The notes: generated by a model from the sequence alone, not told the origin. DNA of 35,743 bases from an uncultured Blautia sp. (GCA_934409175.1 CAKRVX010000012.1:1-35743), one strand, 5' to 3'. Counted from the stretch's first letter, positions 16,209 through 24,641 are shown. Numbers and translations: made by a program.

Positions 16209-17750
16209 ATGAAAAAGAAGTATAAAGGACTAATAATAATTATTATGCTATTGCTACTTTGCATGGCAGTTCCAGTTTCGGCATCTGTAGAAAAATATGA
16301 TTTTCAACAGAAATCTATATTCATGCAAGTAGGAAAGAGCAAGCAACTTTATGTATATAATAACGGAAAAGTAGTAAATCCCCAAAAATTCCGTTGGAAA
16401 AGCAGCAATCCTAAAGTTATATCAGTAGTTAATGGAAGAATCACAGCCAGGAATTGGGGAAATGTAAAGATATACGCAATTAATGGAAAAAAAGTTATAC
16501 ATTGTAAAGTATATGCCTACAGGGAGAAAATTCCTACAAGTTTTAAGGAACATAGCGCAGAATCTTTAATAAGGATAAAGGCAGGAACTTCTATTCGCTT
16601 AAAACCCCTTAGACATGGAAATGTAACAATGTATACAGTGTCTGATCCAAAGATTGCAACAATATCATCAGATGGTGTTTTGACATCAAAGGCAACCGGA
16701 ACGGTAAAAGTATCGTGCATATCTTGTGGCAGGAATAGATATTATGCATCTGTCAAAATCGTTATTGGAGCTGAATTAAAATCCGTTATAGTTCCAAATG
16801 AAATTATGATGTACACCGGTGAGAAAAGGAAGATTGATGTATCATTCCGACCCTCAAATGCATATATAAAGTCAGTAACGTACGTATGTTCAAATGATAC
16901 TGTTGTAAAAGCAGCAAAAACAGGAGAGATTATTGCACAATCACCTGGAATTGCTAAAATAATGATTATTGTGAACAACGGGAAAAAGATAAAAAAGAAT
17001 ATACAGGTATATGTTAGGGACAGGAATACAAACATTTCGGATATGCCGCTTAATGGAACAGCAAAAACCATTTTACATAAAGGTCTGAATTGTCAAGCAC
17101 CAGAAAATTCGCTGCCCGCTTTTGAATTGGCAGGACAAAAAGGAGCACAATATATAGAAACTGATATACACGAGACAAAGGATGGTATATTTGTTACATT
17201 TCATGACGATACGTTAATGCGTATGTGCGGGATTGACAAAAATATAGAAGATCTTACATATGAGGAATTACAGCAATATCCAATCATTAATGGACAGAAT
17301 GCTTCTTTATATCAGGATAATATTATTCCAACTTTGGAACAGTATCTGCAGTGCTGTGATAAATATTCTGTGACACCTGTGATGGAGATAAAAACCGATT
17401 TAAAAGAAACAGATGTTATGAAATTTAATCAGATTATAAAAACATGCAGCAAAAAGCCAATAGTCATTTCGTTTCTCGAAGAGCCGTTAATATTCCTTAG
17501 ACAGATGAACAGCGTTGTAGATATACAATGGATTATTCGAACTCAAATAACAGATACAATATTGGATGAGTGTGATAAATATAAATTTGATATAAGTGCT
17601 AAATATAAATATACAGACAGGAATATTATTAAAAAGGCTCATTCCAGAAATATCCAAGTTGCATTGTGGCTGTTTACGGATCCACAGATGGCCGATTATT
17701 ATAAACAGTTGGGTGTAGATTATCTAACGTGTGAAAATTTTCTGGTGTAG
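16209..17750 (+). CDS. secreted Ig-like (BIG2) / glycerophosphodiester phosphodiesterase fusion
   Basis: A 513-residue exported protein. A signal peptide (residues 1 to about 26, ending VSA) is followed by about three bacterial Ig-like repeats (about 28-105, 106-185, 186-270; SSNPKVISVVNGRITA and DPKIATISSDGVLTSKATG are BIG2-like). The GDPD domain follows from about 285. Catalytic residues are present: H290 (in HKG rather than the usual HRG), E317 and D319 in ETDIHE, H332 in HDD, and E393 in MEIK. It should hydrolyse glycerophosphodiesters, perhaps from teichoic acid or lipids, outside the cell. AAGGAGAG precedes ATG 16209. The gene is more AT-rich, with more ATA codons, than the operons around it. 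It lies 29 bases after the HD gene. Confidence 0.87.
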   Translation: MKKKYKGLIIIIMLLLLCMAVPVSASVEKYDFQQKSIFMQVGKSKQLYVYNNGKVVNPQKFRWKSSNPKVISVVNGRITARNWGNVKIYAINGKKVIHCKVYAYREKIPTSFKEHSAESLIRIKAGTSIRLKPLRHGNVTMYTVSDPKIATISSDGVLTSKATGTVKVSCISCGRNRYYASVKIVIGAELKSVIVPNEIMMYTGEKRKIDVSFRPSNAYIKSVTYVCSNDTVVKAAKTGEIIAQSPGIAKIMIIVNNGKKIKKNIQVYVRDRNTNISDMPLNGTAKTILHKGLNCQAPENSLPAFELAGQKGAQYIETDIHETKDGIFVTFHDDTLMRMCGIDKNIEDLTYEELQQYPIINGQNASLYQDNIIPTLEQYLQCCDKYSVTPVMEIKTDLKETDVMKFNQIIKTCSKKPIVISFLEEPLIFLRQMNSVVDIQWIIRTQITDTILDECDKYKFDISAKYKYTDRNIIKKAHSRNIQVALWLFTDPQMADYYKQLGVDYLTCENFLV

Positions 17751-17867
17751 GATACTTATGCAGGGAATTCTTGTATGAAGAATATCGTGGAATATCTTCA
17801 AAAAGCCAATAAAATCATGCAAATTTTAAATATTCAATAAAGATTCACAAAAAAGTTTAAATACTAC

Positions 17868-17896
17868 TTGTATTTTTGAATAATATGCACTATAAT
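17868..17896 (+). promoter_or_regulatory. sigma-A promoter of the small P-loop gene
   Basis: TTGTAT (17868-17873) and a perfect TATAAT (17891-17896) are spaced by 17 bases. Transcription would start near 17903 and leave about 60 bases of leader before ATG 17963. The rest of the 212-base gap from 17751 is AT-rich, with a short dyad near 17767-17783 and no other recognisable element. Confidence 0.72.
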
Positions 17897-17962
17897 ATAT
17901 AACATATTAATTGAAGTTTTTAGTGAAAATTAATATTATATGTGTCTAAGGAGGAAAACAGC

Positions 17963-18382
17963 ATGGTTGAACTGATTGTAGGAAAGAAAGGCAAAGGCAA
18001 AACAAAAGTACTGTTAGAAAAAGTAAATGGTGCAGTAAAGGAAGCGAATGGAAGCATTGTCTACTTAGACAAGAGCACAAAACATATGTATGAACTTAAT
18101 AACAAGGTACGTTTAATTGATGTATCAGGCTTCCCTATTAAAAATGCAGATGAATTTGTTGGATTTATCTGTGGTATTCTTTCTCAGGATCATGATCTCG
18201 AGCAGATTTATCTTGATAGTTTTCTTAAAGTGTCCAAACTGGAAGAGAAAGATATTACAGGTACTCTTGAACAGTTAGATGAAATTGGCAAACAGTTTAA
18301 CGTTACTTTTGTAATCAGTGTGTCTTTAGACAAAGAAGAAGTTCCTGAAGTATTTCATGATAAAATCAGCGTGGCTTTATAA
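17963..18382 (+). CDS. small P-loop NTPase-like protein of unknown function
   Basis: A 139-residue soluble protein that I can place only as a P-loop protein. Walker A is GKKGKGKT (residues 7-14). Beta-strand-like hydrophobic runs at SIVYLD (31-36), EQIYLDS (80-86, possible Walker B with D85) and VTFVISVS complete a minimal RecA-like core. Homologues in Clostridia are sometimes labelled twitching motility protein PilT, but nothing here resembles the pilus-retraction ATPase, and no pilus genes are near. ATG 17963 has AAGGAGG eight bases upstream; the in-frame GTG at 17942 lies before that site. It has its own promoter and terminator and so is a single-gene unit. Confidence 0.75.
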   Translation: MVELIVGKKGKGKTKVLLEKVNGAVKEANGSIVYLDKSTKHMYELNNKVRLIDVSGFPIKNADEFVGFICGILSQDHDLEQIYLDSFLKVSKLEEKDITGTLEQLDEIGKQFNVTFVISVSLDKEEVPEVFHDKISVAL

Positions 18383-18455
18383 TGTTAAAAAATAAGAAGA
18401 AAGAATTTTTAATTTATACTTGATACTAAAAACTACATAATACGAAGTAAGAGGT

Positions 18456-18501
18456 AAAAGGATATCTGTTGTACATTTTCTGTTTTGCAGATATCCTTTT
18501 T
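18456..18501 (+). terminator. factor-independent terminator after the P-loop gene
   Basis: AAAAGGATATCTG (18456-18468) pairs with its exact complement at 18488-18500 around a 19-base loop, and a run of five T ends the structure. It lies 73 bases after the P-loop stop and directly before the next promoter, which isolates the two small genes from each other. Confidence 0.82.
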
Positions 18502-18503
18502 GG

Positions 18504-18532
18504 TTGCATTTTATAAATCTACCTGTTATGAT
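18504..18532 (+). promoter_or_regulatory. sigma-A promoter of the 85-residue ORF
   Basis: TTGCAT (18504-18509) and TATGAT (18527-18532) have a 17-base spacer, with TG one base ahead of the -10 (extended -10). It begins three bases after the upstream terminator and gives a leader of about 60 bases. Confidence 0.72.
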
Positions 18533-18600
18533 GGAATGTAGAATAGAGTAGAAGAATAAAAATTTTTGAATTTAGCTAAATGATAAGGAGACCAAACAAT

Positions 18601-18858
18601 ATGGAAGAATTGTACAACATAATAGAAAATAAGATTAAAGATTGCGGATACCCACGGGCAATTTCAGGGGAAGCAGTTTATGGAGATATCTGTGATCAGA
18701 TTGAGGGAAAAGAAAATGGCTCCTATGTGCTGCTTTCTAAATTTGAGGATGACGTTATTTTTGAATATCATATCACAGTGATGGATGATGAATTTAATCT
18801 TGGAGTGCTTATAATGCGTACTCCAGAAGGAGTATATGAGACAGATTTTGATAAATAA
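18601..18858 (+). CDS. hypothetical 85-residue protein
   Basis: I do not recognise this protein. It is small, acidic and soluble-looking. It starts MEELYNIIENKIKDCGYPR and continues with alternating hydrophobic strands (SYVLLSKFEDDVIFEYHITVMD; NLGVLIMRTPEGVYETDFDK), with no signal peptide, cysteine cluster or helix-turn-helix. AAGGAG at 18585-18590 lies ten bases before ATG 18601; an in-frame ATG at 18580 precedes that site and is not preferred. A good promoter and a good terminator frame it, so it is very likely expressed as one gene. The neighbouring recombinase is convergent. Confidence 0.72.
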   Translation: MEELYNIIENKIKDCGYPRAISGEAVYGDICDQIEGKENGSYVLLSKFEDDVIFEYHITVMDDEFNLGVLIMRTPEGVYETDFDK

Positions 18859-18883
18859 ACTTGAAAAGAAATGATGTTAAGTT

Positions 18884-18919
18884 AAAGGACAGCAACAGGA
18901 AGAATTGCTGTCCTTTTTT
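18884..18919. terminator. terminator between the 85-residue ORF and the recombinase gene
   Basis: AAAGGACAGCAA (18884-18895) pairs perfectly with 18905-18916 around a 9-base loop and ends in a run of T. It ends the plus-strand transcript. The first arm begins with A residues (TTT plus AAC on the minus strand), so it may also help stop the convergent recombinase transcript. Confidence 0.85.
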
Positions 18920-18935
18920 AATGGAGCCAATAATA

Positions 18936-20015
18936 TTAATCTTCACGTAAATGTACAGCCGTAGCAGCTTTGCGACGTCGGGCATCGTCCATAGCTGCAT
19001 AGTGTTTTTTGGTGGTGTTTACATCTCTGTGACCTAATACATCGGCTACAAGGTAAATATCTCCAGTTTCCTGATACAGAGTAGTTCCATAAGTACTGCG
19101 GAGCTTATGAGGAGTTATTTTTTTTGTGGTTGTTATTGCACGTGCATATTTTTTTACAAGATTTTCTACAGCTTGTATTCCAATCCTTTTTCTTTGAGTA
19201 GAGTAGAAAAGAGCGTGTTCATGACCAGAGACAGGAATAATATTTTCTCGAACTTCCAGATATTGTTTTAAGGCTTTTTCTACTTCGGATCCAAAGTATA
19301 CAACCATTTCATTTCCGCCCTTTCGGGTGACCTTAATCCCATTATTTTTAAAATCCACATCCTCAACATCAAGTCCTACACATTCAGATACACGAATTCC
19401 TGTGCCAAGCAGAAGAGTAACAATTGCCAAATCACGTTCCTTAGTTTTTTCATAGTAAACACGTTTTTGTCCGGTAAGTTCATCTCCACAATGTTCAATA
19501 TAGTCCAATAGCATGGCAACTTCGTCAGCGTCAAGGCGTATAATACTTTTTTCGTGCGTTTTTGGAACATCTACCAGAACAGTAGGATTGGTCTGAATAA
19601 ATTCATGCTTATAGTAATATGCATAAAAACTCCTTAAAGCAGATATTTTTCTTTTAAGTCCTCGTTCACCATTGGTTTCCGTTTTATCACCGTTTTTATA
19701 TACTTTCAAAAATTCCTGATATTCTTCAATATCAACGGCCTTAAGCTGATCCAAAACGTCTACAGTGAAATCTTTCATAGAGCAATCTTTAAAAGCAGGA
19801 TTTTCATCTAATAAAAATTGAAAAAAAATACGGATATCATATGCGTAGGAAATTCTTGTTTTAGTGGTAGTAAGTGGATCCATGGCACGAAAATAATCCT
19901 TACAAAAGTCAGGAAGGGTTTTTAAAACTGCACGGAGTTTGAGAATATTTGCTATGTCAGTTTGTTCGTGATAACTGACCTTTTTATTGTCATTGTAATC
20001 TGTGTAATTATCCAT
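18936..20015 (-). CDS. tyrosine recombinase, XerC/XerD-like
   Basis: A 359-residue site-specific recombinase that breaks and rejoins DNA through a tyrosine. The N-terminal SAM-like core-binding domain covers about residues 25-140. The catalytic domain contains the full set: R208 (GTGIRVSE), K232, H303 and R306 (TPHKLRSTYG), H329 (LGHRD) and Y339 (KKHYA). It is longer than typical XerC/XerD (about 300), with an extra 25-residue polar N-terminus and an insertion near residues 105-120. AAAGGAG lies about 11 bases upstream of the ATG. No phage, transposon cargo or Xis-like gene is adjacent, so it may be a chromosomal Xer or a phase-variation recombinase. The target site is unknown. Confidence 0.88.
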   Translation of the reverse strand: MDNYTDYNDNKKVSYHEQTDIANILKLRAVLKTLPDFCKDYFRAMDPLTTTKTRISYAYDIRIFFQFLLDENPAFKDCSMKDFTVDVLDQLKAVDIEEYQEFLKVYKNGDKTETNGERGLKRKISALRSFYAYYYKHEFIQTNPTVLVDVPKTHEKSIIRLDADEVAMLLDYIEHCGDELTGQKRVYYEKTKERDLAIVTLLLGTGIRVSECVGLDVEDVDFKNNGIKVTRKGGNEMVVYFGSEVEKALKQYLEVRENIIPVSGHEHALFYSTQRKRIGIQAVENLVKKYARAITTTKKITPHKLRSTYGTTLYQETGDIYLVADVLGHRDVNTTKKHYAAMDDARRRKAATAVHLRED

Positions 20016-20170
20016 AAATAAAAAGAACTCCTTTAGTTATTTTTAGTTTAATAAAATGTTTGATAAAACAAATTTACTTAAAATTAGTCCTTTTATGTAT
20101 GTAAGAGTTGAATTCATATTAATTAAACAACTGAAAAAAAGAGAGTTAAATAATTGGAATTATATTTTAA

Positions 20171-20199
20171 TATATAATATTTAACTTCGCAAAGGACAA
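20171..20199 (-). promoter_or_regulatory. possible promoter of the recombinase gene
   Basis: On the minus strand TTGTCC (20194-20199) and TATATA (20171-20176) are 17 bases apart. The region is extremely AT-rich, so other -10-like sequences overlap it (for example TATAAT about 15 bases farther down) and the call is tentative. The leader would be about 150 bases. Confidence 0.3.
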
Positions 20200-20254
20200 C
20201 TATAAATAATAAAAGAATTATATCATAGAAGTGAATTTTTATCAATATCTATAT

Positions 20255-20298
20255 GAAAAACTCGCGTTTGTCGTATAGATGTAGATAACGCGAAAAAC
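20255..20298. repeat. GC-rich repeat island upstream of the recombinase
   Basis: Inside an AT-rich gap, TCGCGTT (20262-20268) and its complement AACGCGA (20287-20293) form a 7-18-7 inverted repeat. GAAAAAC occurs as a direct repeat at 20255-20261 and 20292-20298. The G+C content contrasts with the surrounding sequence. It could be a protein-binding or recombination site; it does not match a Firmicute dif consensus by eye. Apart from this, the 20016-20398 gap shows only the weak promoter. Confidence 0.4.
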
Positions 20299-20398
20299 GC
20301 TACTGTTACGGTAATTAAATCTATTTAGACTGATTTCTGTAAACATTAACTATGTAACTATAAATATTAAAATTAAAAATGAATTGGAGGTTTTTAAA

Positions 20399-20479
20399 AT
20401 GATATTAATCACTACTTTTATTCTTCAGGTATTTGGTAAACATGCTAAAAAGATTCTGGTAATTTTTCAGACAAAGTAA
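20399..20479 (+). CDS. putative 26-residue cationic hydrophobic peptide
   Basis: The ORF starts at ATG 20399 with TTGGAGG about nine bases upstream, the best ribosome site in the gap, and ends in TAA. The peptide begins MILITTFILQVFGKH and ends KKILVIFQTK. It is mostly hydrophobic with four lysines and no acidic residue, so a membrane-active helix is likely. A 20-bp hairpin terminator follows 44 bases later. Size and character resemble type I toxins or small membrane peptides, but I recognise no family. No convincing promoter is visible. A chance ORF remains possible. Confidence 0.42.
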   Translation: MILITTFILQVFGKHAKKILVIFQTK

Positions 20480-20523
20480 TTAAAAGTTTGCAATAAAAAT
20501 CTTATGTAAATACGAACTGTTAT

Positions 20524-20580
20524 AAAAACAGACAGGTGATAATCATTATTTTATATAATAATTATCACCTGTCTGTTTTT
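20524..20580. terminator. bidirectional terminator with perfect 20-bp stem
   Basis: The arm at 20524-20543 (AAAAACAGACAGGTGATAAT) is exactly complementary to 20561-20580, around a 17-base AT loop. Each strand ends in five T. It serves the minus-strand thioesterase operon and would also end any plus-strand transcript carrying the 26-codon ORF. Confidence 0.9.
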
Positions 20581-20606
20581 AAAGTTACACCTTTCACCAA
20601 TAAAGG

Positions 20607-21011
20607 TTATTCACAGCTTGCAATTATACGATCAAGTTCAGGAATCGTTTTTTTAACAGAAATCAATGCCCCATTTTTAAGGAAACAATGTCTTGAATAT
20701 GCTGTTGTACAGATTTCGTTTTTTGTTTTGTTAAAGAATTCATAATTAAATTCAAGAGAAATACCATTATATTTTTTTATGCTCACGCGGATTTCGATTT
20801 CATCATCAAACAAAACCTGCTTTTTGTAAGAAACAGAAATTTCAACAACAGGCGAAATAATCCCAAGCGCTTCTACTCTTTTATAACTAAATCCCATTTG
20901 GTCCATATATCCTATTCTAGCTTCTTCCATCCATTTTACATAGTTGGAATGATGAATAATCTTCATTTGATCTGTTTCATGATATTGGGCTTTTCTTAAA
21001 TAAGTATACAT
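20607..21011 (-). CDS. acyl-CoA thioesterase, YbgC/FadM type (hotdog fold)
   Basis: A 134-residue single hotdog-domain thioesterase that should hydrolyse acyl-CoA or acyl-carrier thioesters in the cytoplasm. The 4HBT signature is near the N-terminus: ETDQMKIIHHSNYVKWMEEARIGYM, with the catalytic Asp (about residue 15) and the HHxNY loop. Length is normal for the family. GAGGACAG precedes the ATG. It is 36 bases downstream of the M23 peptidase gene on the same strand, with no terminator between, so it is probably the last gene of that unit. The physiological thioester is unknown. Confidence 0.88.
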   Translation of the reverse strand: MYTYLRKAQYHETDQMKIIHHSNYVKWMEEARIGYMDQMGFSYKRVEALGIISPVVEISVSYKKQVLFDDEIEIRVSIKKYNGISLEFNYEFFNKTKNEICTTAYSRHCFLKNGALISVKKTIPELDRIIASCE

Positions 21012-21047
21012 GATCTGTCCTCGTATAGATAAAATATTTTGTTTGTT

Positions 21048-22583
21048 TCAGGATGGTTTTTTGACATAGTTCAGAGGATTTTGATTTACGCCATTGACCT
21101 TAACGCCAAAATGCAGGTGAGGTCCGGTACTGTTTCCTGTACTTCCGACGTAACCGATAATCTGTCCTTTCCTTACAGTATCTCCTACTTTTAAAGTCGG
21201 ATAAAATTTTGACTGGTGCATATATTCTGTGATTAATCCTTTTCCATGATTGATCATCGTGTAATATCCTGCCCCGCCGCTGGCTGAGGGTTTCTGCAAA
21301 GCAACAATTATACCACTGGCAGCTGCATAGATGGGTGTTCCGCTGGGAGCCGGAATGTCAATTCCTTTATGATTAGTGGAACCAATACCGCCAGGAGATT
21401 GTCTGTTTCCAAAATAACTGCTGATATAAGTATATCCTTTTAAGGGCCATCTGAATGAAACTTTTTGATAATCTGGAATCAGTGCACCATCTTTTCCAAC
21501 ATAATTATTTTTATCAATCCATTGATTTACCGCCATTATACCAGTTGATGGGCTGAAATAATATTGTTTTCCATTTATTGTTATCCATCCTGTTTCACGG
21601 GCACCAGTAGATGGATTCATATAATATTTTTTATCACCGATTGTCAGCCAGCCAGTAGCCAGAATACCGTTAGACTGTGCATAATATCTGGTGGCATCTT
21701 TTGAAAACCATCTACCGGTACAGAGTTTTCCATCAGATAAGAAATAATATCGATGACCAGATAAAGTTAAAAACCGGCTGTCATAACGGATTCCATTGGT
21801 AGATTTAAAATAGTATTTATATCCATTTATCTCCTGCCATCCGGTTAGCAATTTGCAATCTGATTCTCTGAAATATCGATAATAAGAATCTGGTTTATAA
21901 AAACCTTTGACAAGCTTTCCGTTAGAAGCAGCATAATAATACGAACCATCCGTTTCTTTATACCATCCGTTTCGTACCAGACGACCATTAATCCGATTAA
22001 AGGAATACCAGATTCCCTTAATTTTATATCTCCCTTTTGCCATTTTGCCATCGGATTTTAAATAATAAGTTGATTTACCGTTTTTTTGAAAACAGTTTTT
22101 TAACATTTTCCCTTTATCAGAAAAACAATAATACACTTTTGAGACTTTATGAAATCCAGATCGTACTACTCCGTCCTGCCAGAAATAGTATTTATTTCCG
22201 GCAGCTGTTGTAATCCATCCGGTATACATATGTCCATCCTTTTCATCAAAAAAGTATGTTTTACCGTTTATTTTCTGCCAAGTAGTCAGCATTCTACCCT
22301 TTGCATTGAAACAATATTTTTTGTTTCCTATCTTGATAATACCAGCTTTGGCAGCCCCGGTTTTTCCGAAATAATATTTTCTTTTTGAGGAAGCCTGATA
22401 CCACCCTTTGACCAGTTTCCCCTTTTGATCATAAAAATACCAGGAATTTCCTTTTTTAACAAACCCTGTTACTTTTTTTGTTGCTGCATGAACTGGAATT
22501 GAAGAAGAATGTATGATTCCCCCGGAACATACAACTGCAATTAAAAACAGGACCGCAACAAATAGATACCTTCTCTTTTTCAT
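21048..22583 (-). CDS. secreted cell-wall-binding M23 (LytM-type) peptidase
   Basis: A 511-residue exported peptidoglycan endopeptidase. A signal peptide (about residues 1-34, ending HA-A) is followed by fifteen or more choline-binding-like repeats of about 20 residues (GWYxxxGKxYYFxxxG pattern, about residues 38-370) that should anchor the protein in the envelope. The C-terminal M23 domain (about 375-505) has the zinc site: H in NHKGID with its Asp, and the HLHFG motif near the end. It should cleave peptide crossbridges or stem peptides. A good ribosome site (AAGGAGAG) precedes the ATG. It lies between dtd and the thioesterase gene. The repeats may vary in number by slippage. Confidence 0.92.
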   Translation of the reverse strand: MKKRRYLFVAVLFLIAVVCSGGIIHSSSIPVHAATKKVTGFVKKGNSWYFYDQKGKLVKGWYQASSKRKYYFGKTGAAKAGIIKIGNKKYCFNAKGRMLTTWQKINGKTYFFDEKDGHMYTGWITTAAGNKYYFWQDGVVRSGFHKVSKVYYCFSDKGKMLKNCFQKNGKSTYYLKSDGKMAKGRYKIKGIWYSFNRINGRLVRNGWYKETDGSYYYAASNGKLVKGFYKPDSYYRYFRESDCKLLTGWQEINGYKYYFKSTNGIRYDSRFLTLSGHRYYFLSDGKLCTGRWFSKDATRYYAQSNGILATGWLTIGDKKYYMNPSTGARETGWITINGKQYYFSPSTGIMAVNQWIDKNNYVGKDGALIPDYQKVSFRWPLKGYTYISSYFGNRQSPGGIGSTNHKGIDIPAPSGTPIYAAASGIIVALQKPSASGGAGYYTMINHGKGLITEYMHQSKFYPTLKVGDTVRKGQIIGYVGSTGNSTGPHLHFGVKVNGVNQNPLNYVKKPS

Positions 22584-22620
22584 AAATTATTAATCTCTCC
22601 TTTTTAGACACAAGTGAATT

Positions 22621-23067
22621 TTACATAATTGACTCGTCCAAAATGATTGTGAAAGGTCCATCATTTTCCAGCGAAACTTTCATGTCCGCACCAAATATTC
22701 CCTGTTCAACAACAGGAATCTTTTTTTGAGCCTCATGTATCATGTATTGATAAAGATCATTAGCCATGTCTGGTGCTCCGGCGTTGGTGAAACCAGGTCG
22801 ATTTCCATGTTTACAGTCTGCATAAAGAGTAAATTGGGAAACCATCAAAAGCTGTCCATTTACATCAGCCAGAGATAAGTTTGTTTTTCCGTTCTCATCT
22901 TCAAAAATACGAAGTCCAAGAAGTTTTTTCAGATATTTGTCAGCAATCTGTTTGGTATCACTATGTCCGATACCTATAAAAACCAGTAATCCCTTTTCAA
23001 TTTTCGCACAGATTCTGTTATCTACCGTTACCTGTGCATGATTTACACGTTGAATTAGTAATCTCAT
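22621..23067 (-). CDS. dtd: D-aminoacyl-tRNA deacylase Dtd
   Basis: Dtd removes D-amino acids (and glycine mischarged on tRNA-Ala) from tRNA, a chiral proofreading step. The 148 residues match the family in length and from the first residues ([18 protein letters not shown]). The two active-site signatures are SQFTLYAD and NDGPFT near the C-terminus. The start overlaps the stop of the AI-2E-type gene by four bases, so the two are coupled. Gene identity is secure; linkage to a membrane permease is of no obvious functional meaning. Confidence 0.96.
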   Translation of the reverse strand: MRLLIQRVNHAQVTVDNRICAKIEKGLLVFIGIGHSDTKQIADKYLKKLLGLRIFEDENGKTNLSLADVNGQLLMVSQFTLYADCKHGNRPGFTNAGAPDMANDLYQYMIHEAQKKIPVVEQGIFGADMKVSLENDGPFTIILDESIM

Positions 23068-24521
23068 TTTTTCTTTTCCAGCTTTAATCTTATTTGTTGA
23101 TACTTATTTTTTAAAATTTTCCACACTTTTTTTACATATTCCCATATAATGTGAAGAAATTTAAGAAAATACTTCCATATTGTAATGACTAGTTTGGAAA
23201 CAGGATTCCATATTTTCATAAAGAAATTATTTCTGTTTTCAGCAAGTTTTTCCGGAGAAATTTTATGTGGTTCTTCTTTGTGCAAAGGAATTGCCTCTCC
23301 TGTCTGAGCATCCAGACAGTCAATATTAACGTATGTTTCTTCTTCTACGGGCATTTTACGATCATTTAAAGAGTGACCAATCAAACGCCATATCATTGCA
23401 TAAAGGACGGCAAATACAGGAACTCCTGCGATCATTCCCGGAATACCAAAAAGTCCTCCACCTACCAAAATTGCGACAATGACCATAAAACTGGAAAGAC
23501 CGGTAGTTTCTCCGAGAATTTTGGGGCCAAGAATATTTCCGTCGAACTGTTGAAGAAGTAAGATGAAAATTGCAAAATACACCCCTTTGATAGGATCAAC
23601 AACCAGGATCAGCAAAATACAAGGAATAGCTCCGATATACGGCCCAAAAAATGGAATGACATTAGTAACACCTATGATTACACTGACAAGGATTGGAAAT
23701 GGTATATGAAGAAGCAACATTCCAACATAACATAAAACACCGATAATAGCTGAATCCAAAAGTTTTCCATAAATAAACCCACCAAATGTTTTATGTGTAA
23801 AACGCATGGAATGAATCAATAAATTTGCCCATTTGTGTGGCAGTATAGCGTATACGAACATCTTACTTTTGGCAACAAATTTCTCTTTATCTGCTAATAC
23901 ATATAAAGCAACAATGGCTCCAATCAGGAAATTTTTCATAAATGTCAGAATATCAAAAATTCCTGCTGAAACATTTTTTAGCATATCCTGCATCTGAGGC
24001 AGAATATTTGTTGTCAGATAATCCTGCGCTTTTGCAGAATATTGATTGATCATGTCAATAGTCTCAGAGTTTAGATTCCATCCATGTTCCACTGAAGTAT
24101 TTAGCCATTTTTCGATAACCTTTACGTAGTGTGGAAAACTGTAAATAATACTCATGATACTGCGGAGCAATTGAGGAAGCACCATCATGATCAGGGCATA
24201 AATGATTACCCAGAATAAAAACATTGAGAAAAGAACACAAGTCCAGCGAATTGCACGTTTTCCCTTTTGACGAAGATGAACATTGTGTTTTTTTAATTGT
24301 GGATAGATTAGTTTCTGTTCAAATAAATTGATCAACGGACTAAGAATATAAGCGAGAATTACACCATAAATAATAGGTGCCATAATCCCAAGAAAAGTTT
24401 TTATCCCAATGATCAGTGTTTTCATATGAAAAATACCGTAATAAAACAGCATGCTGGCGGCAATTACCAGAAAAGCAGTTACACCCCAGTGTAAATAACG
24501 GTTATCCCAACGAAATTTCAT
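23064..24521 (-). CDS. AI-2E/PerM-family membrane transporter
   Basis: A 485-residue polytopic membrane protein of the AI-2E transporter (PerM/YtvI-like) family. Members include quorum-signal exporters and sodium/proton antiporters, so the substrate cannot be named. Seven or eight membrane helices lie in residues 10-370. The family core is [23 protein letters not shown] (helix-loop-helix with the Pro/Phe/Gly motif). A long cytoplasmic C-terminal tail of about 100 residues ends in a Lys/Trp-rich helix ([21 protein letters not shown]) that may lie on the membrane. GGGGAGG precedes the ATG, and a good promoter is upstream. It heads the unit with dtd, the M23 peptidase and the thioesterase. Confidence 0.88.
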   Translation of the reverse strand: MKFRWDNRYLHWGVTAFLVIAASMLFYYGIFHMKTLIIGIKTFLGIMAPIIYGVILAYILSPLINLFEQKLIYPQLKKHNVHLRQKGKRAIRWTCVLFSMFLFWVIIYALIMMVLPQLLRSIMSIIYSFPHYVKVIEKWLNTSVEHGWNLNSETIDMINQYSAKAQDYLTTNILPQMQDMLKNVSAGIFDILTFMKNFLIGAIVALYVLADKEKFVAKSKMFVYAILPHKWANLLIHSMRFTHKTFGGFIYGKLLDSAIIGVLCYVGMLLLHIPFPILVSVIIGVTNVIPFFGPYIGAIPCILLILVVDPIKGVYFAIFILLLQQFDGNILGPKILGETTGLSSFMVIVAILVGGGLFGIPGMIAGVPVFAVLYAMIWRLIGHSLNDRKMPVEEETYVNIDCLDAQTGEAIPLHKEEPHKISPEKLAENRNNFFMKIWNPVSKLVITIWKYFLKFLHIIWEYVKKVWKILKNKYQQIRLKLEKKK

Positions 24522-24549
24522 AATATCCTCCCCTTATTAAGATGGTACG

Positions 24550-24578
24550 ATTATAACATTTTTTTTAATATATGTCTC
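24550..24578 (-). promoter_or_regulatory. sigma-A promoter of the permease-dtd-M23 unit
   Basis: Read on the minus strand, GAGACA (24573-24578) and a perfect TATAAT (24550-24555) are 17 bases apart, with TG one base before the -10 (extended -10). It lies 29 bases upstream of the permease ATG and downstream of the kinase terminator. Confidence 0.68.
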
Positions 24579-24641
24579 TGGATTTAAGAAAATTTTAATA
24601 AAATATAGAAATTAAAAAAATATTCAGGATTTTCAGATATG

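Noticed and set aside
17775..17840. 21-codon ORF in the gap after the GDPD gene
   Set aside because: It has a weak ribosome site, no promoter nearby and no terminator; likely chance.
20255..20298. Repeat island as a CRISPR fragment or dif site
   Set aside because: Only two short repeats are present, with no spacer array, and the sequence does not fit the Firmicute dif pattern.
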